A stretch of DNA of 64,000 nucleotides, from positions 496,001 through 560,000 of the forward strand of contig NZ_CAJGZP010000001.1 in assembly GCF_904846155.1 (NCBI RefSeq), in the 5' to 3' direction. Shown in pieces: positions 1-8,491 of the stretch; positions within the stretch are counted from its first letter, which is position 1, and every line of letters starts with the position of its first letter. Origin of the DNA: Psychrobacter fulvigenes. GTDB lineage: Bacteria > Pseudomonadota > Gammaproteobacteria > Pseudomonadales > Moraxellaceae. Position numbers and translations under genes: made by a program. The notes under the pieces were generated by a model, which had not been told where the DNA came from, ran no database searches, and saw nothing but the letters and a program-made list of their open reading frames with translations.

Positions 1-415
1 AGCCAAGGGTACCATCGCCATGCTTGACCTGAACATTGGTATATCCCGTCTCTTTTAGCCTTGCCCGGGCAGTATCTGCCAAAGTTTTATGGCGCTCAAT
101 GGTATAGACATTCTCACAGATCTCCCCGAGCACTGCTGCGGCATAGCCAGAGCCTGTACCAACTTCGAGTACGCGGTGATCTGGTTTTAACTCAAGTGCC
201 GCAGTCATCAATGCCACAATATAAGGCTGTGAAATGGTCTGATTTTCCTCAATAGGTAAGGGGGAGTCTCTATAAGCAGATCCGATGAGGTCTGCAGGCG
301 TAAATGCTTCGCGCGGTACCTTGCCCAACGCATTAAGTACCGTTTGATCATGCAAGCCACGAGCCTTGAGTTGCTCATCTATCATTTGCTGTCTTAATTT
401 TTTAAAATGACTCAT
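1..415 (-). CDS. pcm: Protein-L-isoaspartate O-methyltransferase, 3' end cut by window
   Basis: Read on the minus strand from ATG at 415, the first 138 codons begin MSHFKKLRQQMIDEQLKARG. They contain the family's GKVPREAF and Y-x-D-x-P-L-P-I segments and the SAM-binding motif VLEVGTGSGYAAAVL. The enzyme uses S-adenosylmethionine to methylate isoaspartyl residues in damaged cytosolic proteins so that they can revert to aspartate. An AAGGAG ribosome-binding site lies 6-7 bases before the ATG. The C-terminal third lies outside the window. The gene is divergent from the FAH-family gene at 770. Confidence 0.93.
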   Translation of the reverse strand, partial: MSHFKKLRQQMIDEQLKARGLHDQTVLNALGKVPREAFTPADLIGSAYRDSPLPIEENQTISQPYIVALMTAALELKPDHRVLEVGTGSGYAAAVLGEICENVYTIERHKTLADTARARLKETGYTNVQVKHGDGTLG

Positions 416-769
416 TATGATCTCCTTAATTTTCATTTTGGAAGATTCGATATCACATACAGACAGTCCTAAATAAAAAAGGTATAACAATGTGTAATTG
501 AGAAAAAATCATTCGCTGGCTGTACGTCGTTCCAAAGGGCTGTAAGCTTTACCAAAGGTTGTGTGCAAGGTCTTTTGTTAGCCTGTGTTTTTTAAAGTGA
601 ACCGATTATATTCATTGTTTTAACTAACGAGAAATACACGCCCTAATAACCATGATGCTAAAGGTGATATCGTTCTAGGTTATGGTTAATACTTCTTCAG
701 TTCAATGAGTTTTCGTCTGACTTTTGTCATATTAAAATAATATCCATAAATTTATAGTGAGAATCTATT
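416..769. other. Divergent intergenic region
   Basis: These 354 bases separate pcm (minus) from the FAH-family gene (plus). The sequence is AT-rich with no open frame worth reporting. It must hold the promoters of both genes, but I see no well-matched -35/-10 pair or operator. Confidence 0.5.
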
Positions 770-1507
770 ATGAGGCAATCGCCACATATGTCTTTAATTG
801 ACACCCTTGCAGCGAATACTAATGAAGTTGACACCGAGGCTAAAGCCAACAAGAGCTTGCAGACTGCCATCGGCAAAGTTGTCTGTGTCGGTCGTAACTA
901 TGCTGCGCACGCTGCTGAGCTTGGCAATGCTGTACCGACACGCCCATTATTATTTATTAAGCCTGCTTCTAGCATCATCTCTTTAACAGACGCAATTCCT
1001 AGCATTATCAAGGATGTGCCTCGAGATAAAAGCTACCCAGTACATTATGAAGCTGAGCTGTGTATTCGTTTGGGACGTGACTTAAAATCTGCCTCGCTAG
1101 AGGAGGTGATGAGCACCACGGATTTGATTACATCGGTTACGTTAGGACTGGATTTGACGTTGCGCGATATGCAAAGCGAGCTGAAGGAAAAAGGCCATCC
1201 GTGGGAGCGAGCGAAGTGTTTTGATGGCTCTTGCGTCTTGGGTGAGTGGGTAAGTGCAGAGGCGTTTGCTGATTTTACTCAAGTAAACTATCAGCTCTAT
1301 ATCAATGATGAGCTCAAGCAAGATGGCGACAGCGCTTTGATGCTGTTTCCCGTCTATGAACTGCTCAGTGAAATTAGCCATGCCTTTAGTCTGCAAGCGG
1401 GCGATGTAATAATGACCGGTACGCCAAGCGGGGTTGGGGTATTGCAGGCAGGTGATAAGCTGCGGCTAACGCTTGGTACGCATGAGTGGCAGGCGAGCGT
1501 AGAGTAG
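770..1507 (+). CDS. Fumarylacetoacetate hydrolase family protein
   Basis: A 245-residue protein of the FAH/YcgM type. The family core is recognisable: KVVCVGRNYAAHAAELGN near residue 37, PLLFIKPASS, the metal-binding region HYEAELCIRLGRDL, and the C-terminal GDVIMTGTPSGVG. Members are cytosolic, bind Mg/Mn, and hydrolyse or decarboxylate acylpyruvates or related beta-diketo acids, for example in aromatic degradation. The exact substrate cannot be read from the sequence. The start is ambiguous: ATG 770 has a weak GTGAGAA-like site, and ATG 788 (MSLIDTL) follows GAGG by 11 bases. A terminator follows at 1552, so it is probably a single-gene unit. Confidence 0.88.
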   Translation: MRQSPHMSLIDTLAANTNEVDTEAKANKSLQTAIGKVVCVGRNYAAHAAELGNAVPTRPLLFIKPASSIISLTDAIPSIIKDVPRDKSYPVHYEAELCIRLGRDLKSASLEEVMSTTDLITSVTLGLDLTLRDMQSELKEKGHPWERAKCFDGSCVLGEWVSAEAFADFTQVNYQLYINDELKQDGDSALMLFPVYELLSEISHAFSLQAGDVIMTGTPSGVGVLQAGDKLRLTLGTHEWQASVE

Positions 1508-1551
1508 GTTTTTTACCAAGTAGAATCCCTCAAAAACAGAAAGCCAAATCT

Positions 1552-1581
1552 AACCTCAAGTGTGATGCTTGGGGTTTTTTT
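1552..1581 (+). terminator. Rho-independent terminator after FAH-family gene
   Basis: A 9-bp stem (AACCTCAAG / CTTGGGGTT, one G-U pair) with a 7-base loop is followed by a run of T, 45 bases after the stop codon. Confidence 0.8.
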
Positions 1582-1612
1582 GTGCAGTAAATTCTTTCTA
1601 CTTGAACACACC

Positions 1613-1656
1613 TTGTCATCATATTGTCATCTAACTTTCATCCTAGTGTCATGAGG
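1613..1656 (+). promoter_or_regulatory. Tandem PHO box (PhoB sites) upstream of phoX
   Basis: Four consecutive 11-base units are seen: TTGTCATCATA, TTGTCATCTAA, CTTTCATCCTA and GTGTCATGAGG. The 11-base period and the TGTCAT core match the established PhoB recognition pattern, here two adjacent boxes. The block ends about 100 bases before the phoX start codon. A weak -10 such as TAATTC lies downstream. The inferred effect is induction of phoX during phosphate starvation. Confidence 0.85.
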
Positions 1657-1757
1657 GCTGAGTAGACTCAAGCGTAATTCGTACTTTTGTAGTCGTCACT
1701 ACAAAGACGTGATGATTCCATTCATGCCAACTTAGCCTAACAGCACGGTGACCAATA

Positions 1758-3986
1758 ATGACATTATTAAAGAACAAGCAAAATCTTGCCCACGAAGTTG
1801 TTGAAGACTCCAACCCTACTAACAATACCAGCTTTCAAACCATCATCAACCGTCGCTTGAACCGCCGTAGTATCCTAAAGGGAGGTACGGGATTGACCGC
1901 TGCTGCTTTTTTTGGTGCTGTTCCTCTAGTAGCATGTAGTGACGATGATGACAGCAATGCGACCGTGAATAATGATAATAGCGCCGCTATCCCTGCGCAG
2001 GGTGACTTGACCCGTCCTGAGACGTTAGAGTTTATCGCAGTCGCCCACTCAACCGCTGCAACGATGAGTGTGGCAGCAGGTTATAAAGCTGAGATAGTAT
2101 TGCCACTAGGAACACCGCTAATCTCTGGGATTGAGGAGTGGAAAGACAACCGTGAGCAGTCTGCTGAATCGTTTGAATGGCGCATGGGTGATAACCATGA
2201 TGGCATGTGGTTTTTTGGAAAAAAGAACGGCGCCTATGATGCAAAAGCGTCAGATAGTGGTCTGTTGGTCATGAATCATGAGTATGTTAATAGTAGCGAG
2301 CTGAGCCCTTTTGGTTACCATGTGATCGAAGATGATAAAGCTGCGCCTATATTCCAGAATCGTCGCCTCGCCAGTGATGTGCGCCGTGAGGTCAACTGTC
2401 ATGGGGTTGCCGTCGTTGAGATGACCCGACGCGACGATGGCACGGGCTATGAGATGGTGCTCAATTCAAAATATAATCGCCGCATCACCAGTAGTACAGT
2501 TGCGCAATTGGCTGGCCCTGTAGCAGGCTCTGAGTTAGTGAAGACCAAGTTTGATCCAACTGGCTTTCAGACTCGCGGTATCAACAACAACTGCGGCGCT
2601 GGTCTGTCACCTTGGGGGACTTATCTGACTACAGAAGAGAACTTTTTGGGCGTTTTTGCACGCGGTGAAGATGCCAGTCAACTTAGCGAAGGGCATAACT
2701 ATGGCCGTGTTCGTTATGGGGCGACTGAGAATTTCCCTGGTTGGGACTATCTCTGGCATACGCCTGATGGTAAGGATGCCAAGATAGCGGATGAGTTCTC
2801 ACGCTGGGACATGACTGCTACTGGAGTCAATGCAACTGATGATTACCGTAATGCATTCAATACCTTTGGCTATATTACCGAGATTGATCCCTTTGACCAA
2901 AACTCTCTACCACAAAAGCGTACTGCACTGGGTCGCTTTGCTCACGAAAACTGCGCTTATGCACCTGTGGAGCAAGGTAAGCCTGTTGTCTTCTATATGG
3001 GAGATGACGCTCGTGGAGAGTATATTTATAAGTTCGTCTCCAAAGCCAAGTGGTCAAATAAAGATATCGGTGGTGGCTTAAAGGCAGGTGATAAATACCT
3101 GAATGAAGGCACGCTATACGTGGCGATTTTTAATGAAGATGGTAGTGGTCAGTGGCAAGCCTTAACTCATGGTCAAAATGGACTGGATGTTGCGAATAGC
3201 GCGATGCCTTTTAAGGGACAAGATGACGTCTTAGTCTTTGCCCGTGCTGCCGCTGATGCGGTAGGAGCGACTAAGATGGATCGTCCAGAATGGGTGTCTG
3301 TCAGTCCCATGACGGGTGAGGTTTATGTGACTTTGACCAATAATAAGTATCGCGGCGAACGAGAAGATCAGCCAGTGTCAGCGTCTAACCCGCGCAGCTA
3401 TGACGCTCGTGGGAAAGCGCGCGGTAATGACAATGGGCACATCATTCGTTGGGCAGAAACAGACGGCGACCATGCTGCACTGAGCTTCGAGTGGGACATC
3501 TATCTATTTGCAGCACCCAGTGACTTGTCAGCAGAAAACTTATCAGAGCTGAATCAGAATAATGACTTCTCCTCACCAGACGGTTTGTACTTTGACCCAC
3601 GTGGTGTGTTATGGATTCAGACGGATGACGGTGCCTATACGGATACCAGCAGCTGTATGTTACTGGCGGCGCTACCGGGAAGTGTGAATGACGGTATACT
3701 CACAACGACGTCAGCAGGGCAGCCAACCCGAGTGAGGAGAGCAGCCAGTAATGATAATATCAAACGCTTTTTTGTCGGTCCTGAAGGCTGCGAAGTGACG
3801 GGCATTACGATGACCCCAGACTTCAAGACTCTGTTTATCAATATTCAGCATCCTGGCAATACGTGGGGCGCAGTTGCGGGCGGTAGTACCCCGCGCTCAG
3901 CCACGGTCATGATTACCAAAGAAGATGGCGATGTGATATTGGCAGAGTCATTTTCACCAGCAACTGGTACGACATCAGTGACTTAA
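1758..3986 (+). CDS. phoX: PhoX-family alkaline phosphatase, Tat-exported
   Basis: A 742-residue protein of the PhoX/DUF839 family, Ca/Fe-dependent phosphatases that release phosphate from organic esters outside the cytoplasm. The N-terminus carries a twin-arginine signal, NRRSILKGG (R36, R37), then a hydrophobic stretch ending PLVAC. Cys60 could therefore be lipidated, giving a surface-anchored form. Family segments include LLVMNHEYVN, NNCGAGLSPWGTYLTTEENF, KRTALGRFAHENCAY, FYMGDDARGEYIYKFV and SPDGLYFDPRGVLWIQTDDG. Control by PhoB is suggested by the tandem box at 1613. The natural terminator just downstream is split by an insertion sequence. Confidence 0.93.
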   Translation: MTLLKNKQNLAHEVVEDSNPTNNTSFQTIINRRLNRRSILKGGTGLTAAAFFGAVPLVACSDDDDSNATVNNDNSAAIPAQGDLTRPETLEFIAVAHSTAATMSVAAGYKAEIVLPLGTPLISGIEEWKDNREQSAESFEWRMGDNHDGMWFFGKKNGAYDAKASDSGLLVMNHEYVNSSELSPFGYHVIEDDKAAPIFQNRRLASDVRREVNCHGVAVVEMTRRDDGTGYEMVLNSKYNRRITSSTVAQLAGPVAGSELVKTKFDPTGFQTRGINNNCGAGLSPWGTYLTTEENFLGVFARGEDASQLSEGHNYGRVRYGATENFPGWDYLWHTPDGKDAKIADEFSRWDMTATGVNATDDYRNAFNTFGYITEIDPFDQNSLPQKRTALGRFAHENCAYAPVEQGKPVVFYMGDDARGEYIYKFVSKAKWSNKDIGGGLKAGDKYLNEGTLYVAIFNEDGSGQWQALTHGQNGLDVANSAMPFKGQDDVLVFARAAADAVGATKMDRPEWVSVSPMTGEVYVTLTNNKYRGEREDQPVSASNPRSYDARGKARGNDNGHIIRWAETDGDHAALSFEWDIYLFAAPSDLSAENLSELNQNNDFSSPDGLYFDPRGVLWIQTDDGAYTDTSSCMLLAALPGSVNDGILTTTSAGQPTRVRRAASNDNIKRFFVGPEGCEVTGITMTPDFKTLFINIQHPGNTWGAVAGGSTPRSATVMITKEDGDVILAESFSPATGTTSVT

Positions 3987-4085
3987 GTAGCAAGCTGATT
4001 CATACTTTATAGAGTGACTTATATCTAAAACCCCAGCTGTGTCTGTAATGCCAGTCAGTTAAGGCAAAAACTCAATAAAAGTAAT

Positions 4086-4120
4086 AAAATAGCCCATCTA
4101 ATAAGTAGATGGGCTATTTT
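4086..4120. promoter_or_regulatory. Perfect hairpin in the transposase leader
   Basis: A 15-bp perfect inverted repeat (arms 4086-4100 and 4106-4120) surrounds a 5-base loop. It lies within the element, just before the transposase start at 4124, and covers the alternative ATG at 4109. The arm ends in TTTT. Hairpins near insertion-sequence ends are known to block or sequester transposase expression from outside transcripts. That role is inferred here. Confidence 0.75.
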
Positions 4121-4123
4121 ACT

Positions 4124-5425
4124 ATGAGACTACAAGACGCTATTAATGAGACGCATAAAAGGATTCCAGACACCCTAGAACAATTTAGTGAATTAATAGA
4201 CCCTGAGTGGATACAGCAAGCTTTAGAGTATACCGGCAAAGCGAGCATTAGAAGGCGTAAGCTACCTGCCGAACACGTTGTTTGGATAGTCATCGGCACA
4301 GCTTTATATCGAAACCGTTCAATTTGGTATATCACAGAGCAGATGCGGCTTAATATAGACTCACAGGCCTGCGTACCCAGTGCAGTGGTACAAGCAAGAC
4401 AACGCCTCGGGCATGAGCCTCTAAAGCAGCTATTTCATCAACTAAGTGCTCACTACCAAACAGAATCACGAGCCCAGCAGCAAGACTTTATGGGACTTAG
4501 CGTCCAAGCTGTAGACGGTGTCGTATACTCACTACCCTATACTGATGAGAACCTTCAGTACTTTAGTTCAAGCAAAGGCAGAACTAAAGAGGCGCCCTAT
4601 CCCCAAATGCGTTCGGTATGCCTGATCAATACTGACACGCATGAGATCATTGACACAACCCTTGGAGATATGGGTCAAGGAGAGATCACATTAGCCCGTC
4701 AGCTAAATATTCAAGACAACAGCATTACGCTCTTTGATAGAGCCTATTTCTCAGCAGACCTACTGATTAGTTGGCAACAAACCCATCCAAACAGTCACTG
4801 GCTCATGCGGGCTAAAGATAATCTGCGTTACACTGTGATTGAAACCTTTAGTGAAGGGGACTACTTGATACAAATGCCGGTTTCTCCCCAAGCTCAAAAG
4901 AAAAATCCAAACCTACCCGATACTTGGCAAGCTCGATTAATTGAGTGTCGTTATGAGGGTAAGATAAGACGATACATCACCTCTTTAATAGATGATAAAC
5001 GCTTTACTAAGGATAAAGTGGCACAGCTGTACTTGCAGCGCTGGGAGATCGAGATGGCTTTTAGGGAAATTAAGTCTGATCTACAGCAGGGGCTGTTGTT
5101 AAGAAGTAAGCTGCCACAGCTTGTGTTACAAGAGTTCTGGGGGCTTATGATTGCTTATAATCTGATAAGACGTTTGATGCGCTATATGGCAGTTAGAGCT
5201 AAGGTTAGCCCTCTACGAATTAGCTTTCATATGGCGTCTATTACGATTGTTGATCTGTTACGGTTTGCGCCTTTACAGGCTGCAGGACTCTTCCCTAAGT
5301 TGTTAGATGCAGTTTTAGAGGAGGGAAAACTGTTTGTCATTCCTGAACGCAGAAAGCGATCTTGCCCGAGGGTGGTTAAGGGTAAACCACAAAAATATCC
5401 CAAAAAAAATACCAGTCAGCCTTAA
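4124..5425 (+). CDS. IS4-family DDE transposase
   Basis: About 433 residues from ATG 4124 (MRLQDAINETHKR), of full family length. The frame is open 5 codons further up to ATG 4109, but that codon is buried in the hairpin stem. Catalytic landmarks are AVDGVVYSLPYTDEN (first D), ITLFDRAYFSADLL (second D) and YLQRWEIEMAFREIKSDL. The last fits the IS4 signature Y-(2)-R-(3)-E-(6)-K exactly. The stop codon lies 6 bases inside the right inverted repeat. It catalyses cut-and-paste movement of the surrounding element. Confidence 0.93.
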   Translation: MRLQDAINETHKRIPDTLEQFSELIDPEWIQQALEYTGKASIRRRKLPAEHVVWIVIGTALYRNRSIWYITEQMRLNIDSQACVPSAVVQARQRLGHEPLKQLFHQLSAHYQTESRAQQQDFMGLSVQAVDGVVYSLPYTDENLQYFSSSKGRTKEAPYPQMRSVCLINTDTHEIIDTTLGDMGQGEITLARQLNIQDNSITLFDRAYFSADLLISWQQTHPNSHWLMRAKDNLRYTVIETFSEGDYLIQMPVSPQAQKKNPNLPDTWQARLIECRYEGKIRRYITSLIDDKRFTKDKVAQLYLQRWEIEMAFREIKSDLQQGLLLRSKLPQLVLQEFWGLMIAYNLIRRLMRYMAVRAKVSPLRISFHMASITIVDLLRFAPLQAAGLFPKLLDAVLEEGKLFVIPERRKRSCPRVVKGKPQKYPKKNTSQP

Positions 5426-5490
5426 CTGACTGGCATTAAGCTGTGTCTGGGGTTTTAATTCAGCGCTGAAAATACATTCAATCATACTTA

Positions 5491-6575
5491 TACCAAACCC
5501 AACAATTAAAGTTGCGCCCAGGTACGAGTAGTTAAAGACCGAATTCTTTGTGGCTGTTTAAGCAAATTATTCCAAGCCAAGCAAGTGGCATCGACAATAG
5601 CCTCATAACTGTCATAACAACGATTAGATAGCTCATTTTGCTTAAGGTACTGCCATACTCTCTCAGAGGGATTGAGCTCAGGTGAATAAGGCGGTAGTTT
5701 AAGCATAGTGACATTAGCCTGATTCAAGCTTGGTTGATGCCATAATGCGCCGTCCATCACCACCACCGCATGACGTCCTTTTGGAACGGCTTTACTAATC
5801 TCTTGCATATGCAATAACATGGTGTGTTTATTAACGAAAGGCAGTACTAAGCCGACAGCCTTCTTTGTCGCTGGACAAAAGGCACCAAACAGATAAGCGG
5901 AATGAAACTGTTGCTGCTTGATCAGTCGAGGTCGCCCACCGCGGTAATGCCAAACTCTGGTCAATGAGCCTTGTTGTCCTATTCGAGTTTCATCTTGAAA
6001 CCAGATGTCCACTTGATCTAGGCTCACATCAGTAGGCAGTGACGCCTTAACCTGTGCTATAAAGTTTTTTTAAAAGCGTCTTGAGCTTGTGGGTCGGCTT
6101 TTGGATGCTGACTACGAGCACTTATCCAACTCATATCAATACGCTTGAGTAGCTCGTAGATACCGTTAACGGTGTAGTGAGCGTTGTAGTGTTCTTTAGC
6201 CAATTGCTGAATGTCTTTGCCGGTTAGACGACCGCCAGCGCGCTTTTCTTGTTCAGAGACTATCATGGCTTTAAAAGCGGCTGTGTCTGCTTCTGCCAAT
6301 TTGCTGCGACGACCTCGACGATGACGATCGTAGAGACTCTCAAGTCCTCGTTCATAATATCGCTTCAATGTCCGTCTGGCAGTTTCAGGATGTATGCAGA
6401 GGTCTTTGGCAATATCGTTGGTGGCTTTGCCTATACTATATTGGTATAAGATGAGCAGGCGTAGTCGGGCTCTGGGATTGCGCTCAGTCTTTGAGTGTTT
6501 GCCAAAGTCATGGTCTTCTAGGTTATGTATTGGTATAGTCATAAGTGGATTATACTATATATTTTGGGTTTGGTA
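5491..6575 (-). mobile_element. IS630-family insertion sequence, 1085 bp
   Basis: The ends are the inverted repeat TACCAAACCCAA (5491-5502) and its complement (6564-6575). The element is flanked by a TA dinucleotide on each side (5489-5490, 6576-6577), the expected IS630 target duplication. It begins 35 bases after the IS4-family insertion's flank and carries a two-frame transposase on the minus strand. Confidence 0.9.
5506..6542 (-). CDS. IS630-family transposase in two frames (probable -1 frameshift)
   Basis: The first frame (6542 to 6057, 161 residues) holds the helix-turn-helix region: ATNDIAKDLCIHPETARRTLKRYYERG, then the KDIQQLAKEHYNAHYTV linker. It ends DAFKKTL-stop. The second frame, one base back, continues through WFQDETRIGQQG, VVVMDGALWH and LPPYSPELNPSERVW, the IS630 DDE residues, to a stop at 5506. 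The switch point is a run of seven A (complement of 6065-6071). A -1 slip there gives AFKKNFIAQVKASLP, a seamless family-like joint. This is either programmed frameshifting or a mutation in a homopolymer. I favour the former. Confidence 0.8.
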
Positions 6576-6692
6576 TAACTTATCAGTACGCTTCATAGCA
6601 GACGTATCTGTCAGTCAAATCATTCCCCTTTCGTTTCGTGCATTTACAGGATAATATGTAATGCTACCTTTTATGTTAAATATGCCAAAATT

Positions 6693-8171
6693 ATGCTTAG
6701 TCCAAAGTCGTTCGACATCATTCATGACCTCTTCGCCAGTAGTCAGCGTGAATCTGTTATTCACCCTGACTCGGATGCTAGTAAGCGTTTTCAGGGGGAA
6801 GTGTATGAGCAGCTGGCTGAGCTTGAATATATCTATGTGGATGAGTCAGCCCTATCAACGGCGGATGAGTGTCCTACTACTGCTATAAGTGAACAAGTCT
6901 CTTTGGGGGATTTTTTTGAAGGGTTGGCACAGCTAGCAACGTTGGGTGTGGTTGAGGTCACTGATATTGTAGAGGCTATCCACCGTGAGATTATTTTACG
7001 TCCCATAGGGCGTTTCAATGATTTTAATCTAAACAAGTGGCAAACGGGTATTACTGGTCGTATCTATGGCACGGTAAGATATGTCATGCTATTGGTGGGC
7101 AAAAACTTGGCGTCAGTGTTCCGACTGTATAAAGCCATGATAAACCAAAAAACAGTGCGCCCAGTATCAGGGTCATTGAAGCAGCTGGTTAATGTCCTAA
7201 ATGGGGTGATGGGCGATCATCTGGTTAATAAAAACAACCCAATCGCCCTCCCAATGGTGCTATATGATAGATACGGACAGCCGCATAATGGTGAGATTTC
7301 AGGGCGCGTTGCTGTTTTGTGCCATGGTCTTTGCTTGAGCCATTTAAGTTGGCAGTCGTTCAATAATGAAGGCTTGGGTGAGGAGATTCTTCGTAGTCAG
7401 CCTGAGACTACGGTGCTCTACCTTGATTATAATACGGGACAACGTATCTCATGCAATGGGCGTAATCTTTCCCAAGTGCTGCAAACGTTGACAGATAACA
7501 ACCCCAATGTTTCTCAGATAGATCTCGTTGGTCACAGTATGGGCGGATTGGTCGCTCGCAGTGCTCTGTTTTACGGCAAGCAAGAGGGTCTAGACTGGAT
7601 AAAACGTGTCGGCAATCTTGTCACTCTCGGCTCACCACATCATGGTGCCATCCTTGAGCGTATCGGCTTTTTTGTGCAAGACGTCATTGCAAGGCTGCCT
7701 TTTGCTAATGCGCTGGCAAAGCTCGGTGACCTGCGTAGTGCTGGTATCATTGATCTGCGTCATGGCAGTATTCGGGATGCTGACTGGATGTCTTTAGAAG
7801 GCCGAAGTGTCTTGCCACAAGATTTTCGCCATCCAGCGCGCCTGCCTCGACATGTCAATACTTATCTCGTCGCCGCTACCTTGATGGAAGGTCATTACGA
7901 CTCTAAGGCGACCAGTTTATTGGGTGATGGTTTGGTGACCATAGATTCTGCTCTAGGCGATCATAAAGGTGAGCATATGTTGATGGTACCAGAAGGGCGC
8001 AAAGCTGTTTTTTATGGGCTGGGTCATATGAGCTTAATTTATAGTAAAAGAGTGCATAAGCAGGTCGTTGCATGGCTGTTAGATAATGGCAAAAGTAGCT
8101 TTAATGGAGAAGATGATGCACTTGGTATGCGCATACATTCTTACCCTGATGATTTTGATGTGGCGATTTAA
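6693..8171 (+). CDS. Alpha/beta hydrolase (PGAP1/lipase-like esterase)
   Basis: A 492-residue protein with the lipase nucleophile elbow VGHSMGG (Ser282), preceded by the oxyanion-hole-like AVLCHGLCLSHLSW at about 207-220. NLVTLGSPHHGA follows, typical of PGAP1-like and triacylglycerol-lipase esterases. There is no signal peptide, so it is probably cytoplasmic or membrane-associated. The N-terminal 200 residues, with hydrophobic stretches near 120-140, are not assigned to a known domain. The true lipid or ester substrate is unknown. The start is weakly supported: the ribosome-binding site is poor and the IS630 element ends only about 115 bases upstream. Confidence 0.82.
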   Translation: MLSPKSFDIIHDLFASSQRESVIHPDSDASKRFQGEVYEQLAELEYIYVDESALSTADECPTTAISEQVSLGDFFEGLAQLATLGVVEVTDIVEAIHREIILRPIGRFNDFNLNKWQTGITGRIYGTVRYVMLLVGKNLASVFRLYKAMINQKTVRPVSGSLKQLVNVLNGVMGDHLVNKNNPIALPMVLYDRYGQPHNGEISGRVAVLCHGLCLSHLSWQSFNNEGLGEEILRSQPETTVLYLDYNTGQRISCNGRNLSQVLQTLTDNNPNVSQIDLVGHSMGGLVARSALFYGKQEGLDWIKRVGNLVTLGSPHHGAILERIGFFVQDVIARLPFANALAKLGDLRSAGIIDLRHGSIRDADWMSLEGRSVLPQDFRHPARLPRHVNTYLVAATLMEGHYDSKATSLLGDGLVTIDSALGDHKGEHMLMVPEGRKAVFYGLGHMSLIYSKRVHKQVVAWLLDNGKSSFNGEDDALGMRIHSYPDDFDVAI

Positions 8172-8283
8172 GTATAGTAGGCTTGGTTAGCATTGTTTAG
8201 CCGCAGCTATTTGTGCATGTTCAATATAGCCCAATCATTTGAATGATGATTGAATAATTAATCCTCTGTTTTTATCTTACCCG

Positions 8284-8424
8284 TTATAGTTAGCTGAAAG
8301 TAAAACTGTTATATAGATTTAGAAGCGCTACTGGGATAAGTTTTACTTGCGTGCTGCGTCCCCAGAGGCTGCGTAAAACTCATTCCAATAGCGCTATACT
8401 CTTTTTAGAGTGCATCGACTATAG
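8284..8424. repeat. MITE-like palindromic repeat, long form (copy 1)
   Basis: A 141-bp element starts TATAGTTAGCTGAAAGTAAA and ends with TTTTTAGAGTGCATCGACTATA. The subterminal arms pair (AGCGCTACTGGGATAAGTTT with the complement of its partner at about 8374-8396). Relatives lie at 14432, 41872, 45222 and 46811. The rest of the 8172-8438 gap shows no other feature. Confidence 0.8.
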
Positions 8425-8438
8425 AGTGCACTGCATAA

Positions 8439-8473
8439 AAAAAGCCCTCAAACATCAGGCTTGAGGGCTTTTT
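8439..8473 (-). terminator. Terminator of hslO (bidirectional form)
   Basis: A 13-bp stem (AAAAAGCCCTCAA / TTGAGGGCTTTTT) with a 9-base loop sits 18 bases beyond the hslO stop codon. A and T runs on both sides would allow termination in either direction. Confidence 0.88.
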
Positions 8474-8491
8474 GCTCATACGAAATTCAGA

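Larger units (their letters stand above)
4046..5438 (+). mobile_element. IS4-family insertion sequence, intact, 1393 bp
   Basis: The element is bounded by perfect 20-bp terminal inverted repeats, TAATGCCAGTCAGTTAAGGC at 4046-4065 and its complement at 5419-5438, inside an 11-bp target duplication. It encodes one full-length DDE transposase, so it may be active. Its left end carries a 15-bp terminator-like hairpin. Confidence 0.93.
4035..5449. repeat. 11-bp target-site duplication of the IS4-family element
   Basis: AGCTGTGTCTG occurs in direct orientation at 4035-4045 and 5439-5449, immediately outside the terminal inverted repeats. The length is in the range known for IS4-family duplications. 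Confidence 0.9.
4027..5456 (+). terminator. phoX terminator hairpin split by an insertion sequence
   Basis: If the element at 4046-5438 and one 11-base target copy are removed, the flanks join into AAAACCCCAG, a 6-base loop CTGTGT, then CTGGGGTTTT. This is a perfect 10-bp stem ending in T residues, 40 bases after the phoX stop codon. The two halves now lie at 4027-4045 and 5439-5456, about 1.4 kb apart. Confidence 0.85.

Noticed and set aside
5457..5490. Possible composite transposon from the two adjacent insertion sequences
   Set aside because: The elements belong to different families with unrelated ends, each has its own target duplication, and nothing lies between them except 34 bases of host DNA. 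They are two independent insertions.
6394..6888. Plus-strand frames over the IS630 end and the start of the alpha/beta hydrolase
   Set aside because: They are shadows of the minus-strand transposase and of the hydrolase in other frames. Hydrophobic composition arises from the opposite-frame codons.
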